Shown here: one piece after another, positions 1 to 4,966 of the stretch
Numbering within the stretch: position 1 is the first letter of the stretch
How the letters are laid out: every line of letters begins with the position of its first letter
NCBI GenBank assembly: GCA_021205485.1
Contig: JAJPXK010000056.1
Span: 1-5,971 of the forward strand
Source: Clostridia bacterium
Lineage (GTDB): Bacteria > Bacillota > Clostridia > Christensenellales > Borkfalkiaceae
Length of the DNA: 5,971 nucleotides
Direction of reading: 5' to 3'
Program-made: the position numbers and the translations under genes
The notes under the pieces: model-generated
The model's input: only the letters and a program-made list of their open reading frames with translations
Databases searched by the model: none
What the model was told of the DNA's origin: nothing

Positions 1-424
1 GTTTTCCTTTGTATTCCTCTCTTATCTTTTTATTTCTTAGTATATCCAGCAAGAATCCAGAGTTTTGGAAAACAACCTTGTCAAATTGATTGTTACGTAG
101 ATAAGCACTAATAAATCTTAATGTATTCCACTTTCTGAAGTACTGATGCCTATTAGAAGTTTTTCTTATCGTTTTATCACATCTATCAAAACAGTCATCC
201 ATGTAATTCAACAACGCCGGACATTTAACGAAGCAAAATTTAGCATTACTATAATTCTTAGACTTTATCTCTGCCTCAGCATCGTATATACTTAATACTG
301 TCAGTTCCATTTTCTGTTGTTCTTCATTTTCTCTCACAATATCCTCAATTAGTGTAGATACCGCTCCACCCTTTACGGCGGGTACGGGTAAATTAACACA
401 TGGAGATACAATCAATACTTTCAT
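1..424 (-). CDS. glycosyltransferase, N-terminal part (cut by left edge)
   Basis: The frame opens with ATG at 424-422 and stays open for 141 codons to the left edge, so the C-terminal part is outside the window. A Shine-Dalgarno GAGGT at 435-431, six bases upstream, supports the start. The N-terminus MKVLIVSP is a hydrophobic first beta strand of a Rossmann-like fold. It is followed by VKGGAVSTLIEDIVRE (residues 18 to 32), a glycine-rich loop plus helix as seen in the acceptor-binding domain of GT-B glycosyltransferases of the GT4 type. Residues 115-130 (FDKVVFQNSGFLLDIL) fit the later strand and helix of that domain. The nucleotide-sugar-binding half with the EX7E motif is not visible, so donor and linkage cannot be called. 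It lies 70 bases downstream of the FrhB-like gene and probably belongs to the same operon. The region is AT-rich. It could instead be another GT-B sugar enzyme, but the context makes a transferase most likely. Confidence 0.72.
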   Translation of the reverse strand, partial: MKVLIVSPCVNLPVPAVKGGAVSTLIEDIVRENEEQQKMELTVLSIYDAEAEIKSKNYSNAKFCFVKCPALLNYMDDCFDRCDKTIRKTSNRHQYFRKWNTLRFISAYLRNNQFDKVVFQNSGFLLDILRNKKIREEYKGK

Positions 425-494
425 AAACGAACCTCAAATCACAACTTACTACCAAGGCGGATAATTCGCCATTATTTAATTTTCTCTCTCGCGT

Positions 495-1640
495 TTACTG
501 ATAATAGATATGGAGAAGCCCCCCATATCTGCAAATTTTCATTTTTAGAAGTAAGCCTTTTATTTTTTGCATCATACACTTCTTCGGTAGACTTCGAAAT
601 ACAGCTTTATTAATGTTTCCTGTTTTCCTGAACGTTTTATAAAATTTATCGTGCCTAACACCCTTTTGAGAAGGACCACGTAATTGTGCATTAGCGGCAA
701 TAGCTCTTTCTAAATCTACAGGGAAAAGGTTCATATCGGCGGACTGAAGTAACTGTACCCCCTTATCAGTCTGACACAATATCAGTGAAATTCCCTTTTT
801 TTGTTCTTCATTATCTAAATCACTATTCCACGAATCACCAATCGTAATATCGCTCACACGCTCTTTTCCAGCATATTTACAGTCATAACAGCACTCTGTG
901 TAATCCAGCCCACACAGGAAACCTAATGAATATTTATCAACTGCTCCAGGAGTGACCATGGATTTTAAATGATTAGAATCCTTATTACTTTCCTTATATC
1001 GAAAAGCTATTTCTTGTATATCATTCAATTTAATTTTACGATGATTAAAGTAATTTTCTAAGAGCTTGGACGATGGGGTTCCATGACAAATCAGGTCTAC
1101 CGTATATAATGAACCGCTCCCACCTTCTCCGACAAGCTCCTTTACAGCACTAACTTGACAAGGTAATCCTATAAATAATACCTTATTGCCTTCGGTAATA
1201 TCTTTTTTTATCCTTTTATATACACCAGTGGGGTTGCTTTTTACGTATTTTGAGCCCGTAAATTGCGCTATTTTTTCTAAAGAATTTGCAGACTCAAATG
1301 TAAATTTCCCATTCCTAAAAAGGCAACTGTAAACAATTCCGCCTCTAGTAATAAAAGCCTCCGACAAAGCCCTGGCTGCGCCACCAGAAGAAGATTTTAT
1401 ACGCAGTTTCTCATCACGAATCCAACCCTGCATCCATAAAATAGGGGATTGTTTATTAATAGTCCTATTATTTTGACAAGACTTATGACATAAGTCACAA
1501 TGAATACACTTATCTTGATTTATTACTGCATTATATTCCTGTATTGCGTCCACAATCTGAATAGCACCTTTGGGGCATACATCAAGACAAGCCATACACC
1601 CTACACACATATTTTCTTTACAAACAGTATTTGAAGCCAT
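495..1640 (-). CDS. FrhB-like 4Fe-4S protein (coenzyme F420 hydrogenase/dehydrogenase beta-subunit family) of polysaccharide locus
   Basis: Predicted 381-residue cytoplasmic protein with two N-terminal ferredoxin-type motifs, Cys12/15/18/22 followed by Pro and Cys45/48/51/55, then a coenzyme F420 hydrogenase beta-subunit-like region. Family marks visible are SSSGG (82-86), GLPCQ with Cys160, DLICHG with Cys184, the Cys249-Cys250-x-x-Cys253 group and DITIGDSWN (263-271). The second ferredoxin motif has Gln rather than the usual Pro after its last Cys. In archaeal FrhB this domain binds FAD and F420; bacterial relatives in capsule loci have no firmly established reaction. A redox step on a sugar or its modification is inference. 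I choose ATG at 1640 because AGGTGA (1654-1649) sits eight bases upstream. The longer GTG start at 1652 lies inside that site and has no ribosome binding site of its own. The site overlaps the stop of the pyruvyl transferase gene, so the two are probably translationally coupled. The C-terminus (LPKKCMMQKIKGLLLKMK) is basic and amphipathic. Confidence 0.88.
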   Translation of the reverse strand: MASNTVCKENMCVGCMACLDVCPKGAIQIVDAIQEYNAVINQDKCIHCDLCHKSCQNNRTINKQSPILWMQGWIRDEKLRIKSSSGGAARALSEAFITRGGIVYSCLFRNGKFTFESANSLEKIAQFTGSKYVKSNPTGVYKRIKKDITEGNKVLFIGLPCQVSAVKELVGEGGSGSLYTVDLICHGTPSSKLLENYFNHRKIKLNDIQEIAFRYKESNKDSNHLKSMVTPGAVDKYSLGFLCGLDYTECCYDCKYAGKERVSDITIGDSWNSDLDNEEQKKGISLILCQTDKGVQLLQSADMNLFPVDLERAIAANAQLRGPSQKGVRHDKFYKTFRKTGNINKAVFRSLPKKCMMQKIKGLLLKMKICRYGGLLHIYYQ

Positions 1641-1648
1641 AAATTGTT

Positions 1649-1654
1649 TCACCT
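1649..1654 (-). promoter_or_regulatory. ribosome binding site AGGTGA deciding the start of the FrhB-like gene
   Basis: Reads AGGTGA on the minus strand, with eight bases between it and ATG at 1640-1638. Its last three bases are the TGA stop of the upstream pyruvyl transferase gene, so a ribosome terminating there sits on the next initiation site. The GTG at 1652-1650 lies within this site, which argues against it being the start. Confidence 0.7.
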
Positions 1655-2782
1655 ATTCAACAAAGCATCCTCAAGGAATCGAGATGAAAGGATTTTTTTC
1701 TCATCAATCTTTTTATCAACTTTGTCCCAGTTTATCTTATTTGTTAATGATGCATTTCTCTCTTTATCTCTATTTAAATCTAACAGTCTGTCCTCTGCCT
1801 CTACTAAATGCAACAACTCCAGAACTCGGTTCAGCTGCGCTTTTCCGATTTTAGGGAATACGTAAAATTCCCTATGGTATATGCAGCTAAAAACAAGGCT
1901 ATGGAAGGAATCTGTAAAAACATAATCTGCATATCTTATTGCACGAATAAAATCACTTGGGTCTCCATCCCACAATTTGATATCACCAAAATTAAAATCA
2001 TATAAGCATATATGGTCTGGATCCAAAAATGGCATAGTCACAATTTTAAGTTTTCGCGCAGTAGCAAATCGCTCTATGTATTTTCTTTCTTCAACTGATC
2101 CGCGCAATATGTATGCAAAAATGTAGGGTTCCTTATATAATTTCCCTTCAGAGAGTTTGTCCCACTCAGATTTATCAATGATTAAAGTAGGATCTAATAC
2201 TGTAATGCAAGTCTCTTTTCCTAAAGCGTCATTTATTATTTTTGTACCCTGTTCTTCTCTAGCGGACACCGCCTTAAAATCTGCAAGATTTTCCCGAACG
2301 CATCTTTGTTGTTCGGTTGTAAAATGATCCACTCCCACACTCGGAGCATATGAAATCTTAAGTTTACCAGGGACTGTGAACTTTAACCAGTAAATGCTAT
2401 CAAGCTCCGTCAGTTCCGGGTTCCATATTTGGTCACTTCCGCATATAAATCCGTCATATACTTCATTGGCAAGGCCAATATTACTTTCAGTGAATTCATC
2501 TTTTGAAATCTGCAAATGCGATTCAACAAATCTTTCAATATTTCTATTGCGCATTCTCAATTTCTTTAGACCAAACTTACACAAAGCCCTTAAAAAGGTC
2601 TTTTTAAATCCAAGCCGATTCAACTTCTCAGACAAGTTCTTTGCCGATGCAACCTTTTTACCATATTGACATATAATTTCATAGTCAACATCTTGATAGC
2701 TGTTAAGTTTCGTCTGCAGAGCATACGCCTGCAAAATCGACCCATAATTGTAACGCCACCATGTAATTCCACCTAATTTCAT
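1649..2782 (-). CDS. polysaccharide pyruvyl transferase family protein
   Basis: A 377-residue protein of the polysaccharide pyruvyl transferase family (CsaB/WcaK-like GT-B fold). Family members move a pyruvyl group from phosphoenolpyruvate onto a sugar as a ketal, giving negative charge; some relatives in these loci have unproven activity. Visible marks are the opening MKLGGITWWR-NYGSILQAYALQ (residues 1 to 23), GSDQIWNP (115-122), YAPSVG (145-150), VSARE (172-176), VLDPTL (195-200) and the TDSFHS segment (290-295) before a hydrophobic strand. The last of these is usually TDSFHG, so Ser replaces Gly here. No signal peptide or membrane span is seen, so it should act in the cytoplasm on a lipid-linked or nucleotide-linked glycan. 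ATG at 2782 has GAGGT (2796-2792) upstream, overlapping the stop of the GT4 gene, which suggests translational coupling. It ends in TGA at 1651-1649, inside the next gene's ribosome binding site. Family call is firm; the actual substrate is unknown. Confidence 0.9.
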   Translation of the reverse strand: MKLGGITWWRYNYGSILQAYALQTKLNSYQDVDYEIICQYGKKVASAKNLSEKLNRLGFKKTFLRALCKFGLKKLRMRNRNIERFVESHLQISKDEFTESNIGLANEVYDGFICGSDQIWNPELTELDSIYWLKFTVPGKLKISYAPSVGVDHFTTEQQRCVRENLADFKAVSAREEQGTKIINDALGKETCITVLDPTLIIDKSEWDKLSEGKLYKEPYIFAYILRGSVEERKYIERFATARKLKIVTMPFLDPDHICLYDFNFGDIKLWDGDPSDFIRAIRYADYVFTDSFHSLVFSCIYHREFYVFPKIGKAQLNRVLELLHLVEAEDRLLDLNRDKERNASLTNKINWDKVDKKIDEKKILSSRFLEDALLNR

Positions 2783-2789
2783 TTTTTGT

Positions 2790-3881
2790 TTACCTCAGTA
2801 AGCTTATATATAAATCCGATAGTATTTTTGCGTTTTTTCTAATATCATATTGCTCTATTTCGTTTTGATGCGTCGAATAAAAGTTTTTTCTGTCAACAGA
2901 AGTTGCATACAACACTGCTTTTTTCCACTCATCGACTTGCTCAGATAATGCCAAGAACTGTACTCTATTACCGATATCTACCTCTAACGGAACTTGATCA
3001 GATGTAATAACCGGAAGTCCTGAGATCTGTGCCTCAATAAAAACAATCCCCAAACCCTCAAATTTTGACGGTAGTACAAAGACATCGGCTAAACTGTACA
3101 ACTCCTCGACATGGTCGGTGGTACCGTAGTATATAATTCTTTCCTTGTATGGATGCCGGTCAACTATATCCAAGACCTTACTAAGCTCTGGTCCATCTCC
3201 AACCAAAATTAATTGTGCATCTTTTTTTTCAGCGGCAACGGCTTCAAATATTTTCAAGAGATATGGATAATTTTTCTGCTCGTTCACTCTTCCAACACAT
3301 AAGATTGCAAAATCATCTCCTATACTCAAATTAGTTCTTAAAACGTTCCTTTTGTCACGATCATAGGCAAATTTTCTTGTGTCAAAGGCATTTTGTAAAA
3401 CATGATATTCGTCACTTCTAAATAGCCAGTCCCCCGCCTTTTTGCTGCATGCCAAGCCAACAGTATACAGTTTCCTAAAGAAAGGATAAAGCAACTTATG
3501 TACCCTTAAATTATCGCATGTGCTATTGTGACTGTGCGCAATTCTGTTATGACAGCCAGCCATCTTTGCCAGCATAAGTTCAACAGAAATCGTTGCGCTG
3601 TTTCCATGAACATGGACAATATCGAATTTTCCATTATGCAGAGTCTGAAAAAGTTTCTTATAATATCGTTTTGTATCATCTACTTTTTCAGGCAACTGTA
3701 CTATTGTAATTCCATTTTTACTGCAAACATCTTTGTATGTTTCATGAATAGGATTGCCTGCGATTATAGTGATATCAAACATATTTTTATCTAAGTTTAC
3801 AGAATAGTTCATTATTACATTAGATATCCCATTAATTACCATATTCTTCGTAATATGAGCTAATCTTATTTTTTCGTTCAT
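2790..3881 (-). CDS. GT4-family glycosyltransferase (EpsF/CapM-like)
   Basis: A 363-residue retaining glycosyltransferase with two Rossmann-like halves (GT-B fold, family GT4). The N-terminal acceptor half shows the glycine-containing loop NGISNVIMNY (17-26), DIVHVHGN (87-94) and AHSHNS (115-120). The C-terminal donor half shows ILCVGRVNEQKN (193-204), LILVGDGPE (224-232) and the EX7E motif, Glu275 to Glu283 in FEGLGIVFIEAQ, which binds the nucleotide-sugar donor. Length is normal and no membrane segment is present, so it probably works at the inner membrane face on a lipid-linked oligosaccharide. Sugar and linkage cannot be read from sequence. I choose ATG at 3881 because AGGTGG (3895-3890) lies eight bases upstream. 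A GTG at 3893, in frame four codons earlier, lacks any ribosome binding site. The coding sequence contains a run of eight A at 3229-3222. The stop is seven bases from the pyruvyl transferase start. Confidence 0.93.
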   Translation of the reverse strand: MNEKIRLAHITKNMVINGISNVIMNYSVNLDKNMFDITIIAGNPIHETYKDVCSKNGITIVQLPEKVDDTKRYYKKLFQTLHNGKFDIVHVHGNSATISVELMLAKMAGCHNRIAHSHNSTCDNLRVHKLLYPFFRKLYTVGLACSKKAGDWLFRSDEYHVLQNAFDTRKFAYDRDKRNVLRTNLSIGDDFAILCVGRVNEQKNYPYLLKIFEAVAAEKKDAQLILVGDGPELSKVLDIVDRHPYKERIIYYGTTDHVEELYSLADVFVLPSKFEGLGIVFIEAQISGLPVITSDQVPLEVDIGNRVQFLALSEQVDEWKKAVLYATSVDRKNFYSTHQNEIEQYDIRKNAKILSDLYISLLR

Positions 3882-3889
3882 TTTAAAGT

Positions 3890-3895
3890 CCACCT
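3890..3895 (-). promoter_or_regulatory. ribosome binding site AGGTGG deciding the start of the GT4 gene
   Basis: Reads AGGTGG on the minus strand, eight bases before ATG at 3881-3879. The alternative in-frame GTG at 3893-3891 falls within this site and is preceded by TTAAAGTGTTAG, which has no Shine-Dalgarno match. The site therefore favours the ATG. Confidence 0.75.
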
Positions 3896-3932
3896 AACAC
3901 TTTAATGTACGATGAGTATTGATATCCACTGC

Positions 3933-4415
3933 TTATTTAAATCTGCATATATAATTGTCAATACTTTCCAAGTATTTCTCAGTATTCGACTGATAACTAT
4001 CAAATTCTTTCGTCTTAACCTCTTCCAGCACATCACCCAATTCATCCAAATTCTCACAACTGCTTATCAGATTGCTTCTGGTGAATTGTTCTATTAGCTG
4101 AAGCTGATGGTCGTCCACATGCTCCCCATACTTGGTAAGACGCGGAACGGCAACTACTTTTTTACCCTTCTTTACCGCACCAATTATTGCTCCAGTTCCC
4201 CCGTGCGTGATGATAATATCAGCTTTGCCCTCCATCTCGGCAAACTCATCACGGTTAAGAAACTGCTTGTACTCATAATGCTGTGGTTCATAGTCACTAT
4301 ATCCAGTCTGTGCAAAAACAGTGTCTTTTACTGTCCCGGAAACAACCAGCTCATCCACAGCCTTCAGTAGCCTATTAAACTGAAATTTCTGTGAGCCTAC
4401 CGTTATAAAAATCAA
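3933..4415 (-). CDS. Alg13/PssE-like catalytic subunit of a two-component glycosyltransferase
   Basis: A 160-residue protein matching the C-terminal, nucleotide-sugar-binding half of family GT28 as a stand-alone subunit (Alg13, PssE, Cps14G type). Visible marks are the N-terminal strand MIFITVGSQKFQFNRLLKAV, the donor-site loop ITHGGTGAI (69-77) and PRLTKYGEHVDDHQLQLIEQ (91-110), all typical of PssE-like proteins. It has no membrane span and should be held at the membrane by the Alg14-like partner encoded just upstream. In Rhizobium PssD/PssE the pair adds glucuronic acid, and in Streptococcus pneumoniae type 14 the pair adds galactose, so the sugar here is open; the adjacent UDP-glucose dehydrogenase makes GlcA a reasonable guess. 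The start is uncertain. An in-frame ATG at 4430 would add MEREA but has no spaced ribosome binding site. TTG at 4415 has GGAG at 4428-4425, and the resulting N-terminus matches the family, so I prefer it. The gap to the upstream gene is then 64 bases. Confidence 0.88.
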   Translation of the reverse strand: MIFITVGSQKFQFNRLLKAVDELVVSGTVKDTVFAQTGYSDYEPQHYEYKQFLNRDEFAEMEGKADIIITHGGTGAIIGAVKKGKKVVAVPRLTKYGEHVDDHQLQLIEQFTRSNLISSCENLDELGDVLEEVKTKEFDSYQSNTEKYLESIDNYICRFK

Positions 4416-4420
4416 TGCTT

Positions 4421-4428
4421 CCCTCTCC
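4421..4428 (-). promoter_or_regulatory. ribosome binding site GGAGAGGG favouring a TTG start for the Alg13-like gene
   Basis: The minus strand reads GGAGAGGG, with GGAG ending nine bases before TTG at 4415-4413. It overlaps the last base of the in-frame ATG at 4430-4428. That ATG has only AGAGG directly abutting it, which is too close to serve. The TTG start also yields the usual MIF-TVG family N-terminus. Confidence 0.55.
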
Positions 4429-4479
4429 ATCCTCTAGGTTTTATGTCCCATACCTTTCGGCGGGATGTTGATATGTTCT

Positions 4480-4950
4480 TTAATAAATACCGCCAAGATA
4501 AATAGCCTTTGGATAGATATTAAGCATAGATTCCCACTGCACATAAAACTGGTCAGCGAACTTATACATCAGTTTCCCTGTTTCAGTTGTCGAGGTTACT
4601 TTGGCAAACGATTCTATGTATATCAGCTTCTTACCTGAAATTTTGGTAATCAGGCAAATCGGAATCATTGCAAGCACCCCTGTGCATATCACAACATTCG
4701 GTTTCTCCTTGCGGTAAATACTTAATGATTTGAAACTATTTGCAATCATCCTCGGTATAAAGCTCTTTTCTTTTCGGTTTACTTGGCTCAGATAATAAGT
4801 TCTTTCTCCCTTTACTGTGGTCTTGTAAAGCGTCTCTTCCGTGATGATAAAACTGTCATATTTCTCCATAAGAGGCTTCAACATTAAAAGCTGCTCATAG
4901 TGGCCACCGGAAGAAGCTGCAAAACAGACCTTTACATTCTTCTTTTCCAT
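4480..4950 (-). CDS. Alg14/PssD-like membrane-anchor subunit of a two-component glycosyltransferase
   Basis: A 156-residue protein of the Alg14 family (PssD, Cps14F type), which carries the acceptor-binding half of a GT-B transferase and brings the Alg13-like catalytic subunit to the membrane. Visible marks are the glycine loop CFAASSGGHYEQL (9-21), the hydrophobic stretch VVICTGVLAMIPICLI (86-101), which is probably the monotopic membrane-associated segment, the block YIESFAKVTSTTETGKLMYK (111-130) and the C-terminal YLGGIY. Length is normal. ATG at 4950 has AAGGGG (4964-4959) eight bases upstream, just after the stop of the UDP-glucose dehydrogenase gene, leaving a 16-base gap. The order Alg14-like then Alg13-like is the usual one in bacterial capsule loci. 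Together they probably catalyse an early, second-sugar transfer onto a lipid-linked monosaccharide. That role is known for characterised relatives and inferred here. Confidence 0.91.
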   Translation of the reverse strand: MEKKNVKVCFAASSGGHYEQLLMLKPLMEKYDSFIITEETLYKTTVKGERTYYLSQVNRKEKSFIPRMIANSFKSLSIYRKEKPNVVICTGVLAMIPICLITKISGKKLIYIESFAKVTSTTETGKLMYKFADQFYVQWESMLNIYPKAIYLGGIY

Positions 4951-4966
4951 AATGTAAGCCCCTTAT

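Noticed and set aside
456..470. Inverted repeat GGCGGATAATTCGCC between the FrhB-like gene and the left glycosyltransferase, a possible terminator or operator.
   Set aside because: On the transcribed strand only four outer pairs hold, with an A-C mismatch next. No T run follows it, and the downstream gene has its own good ribosome binding site.
425..494. Possible internal promoter in the 70-base gap, the longest in the window.
   Set aside because: TTGGTA and AATAAT-like fragments are present but not in order or at usable spacing on the minus strand, and the gap is otherwise plain AT-rich sequence.
1570..2005. Several overlapping plus-strand open frames of 65 to 94 codons opposite the pyruvyl transferase and FrhB-like genes.
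   Set aside because: They overlap one another in different frames, are antisense to well-supported genes and resemble no known protein.
2394..4370. Plus-strand open frames at 2394-2669, 3528-3794, 3912-4097 and 4107-4370, and similarly 5583-5813.
   Set aside because: All are antisense to confidently identified genes or extend from a short intergenic gap into one. None has a convincing family signature.
4443..4466. Possible small hairpin with a GAAA loop (TCCC pairing with GGGA) in the gap between the Alg14-like and Alg13-like genes.
   Set aside because: The stem is only four pairs plus two after an internal bulge and is not followed by a T run. It is too weak to call a terminator or processing site.
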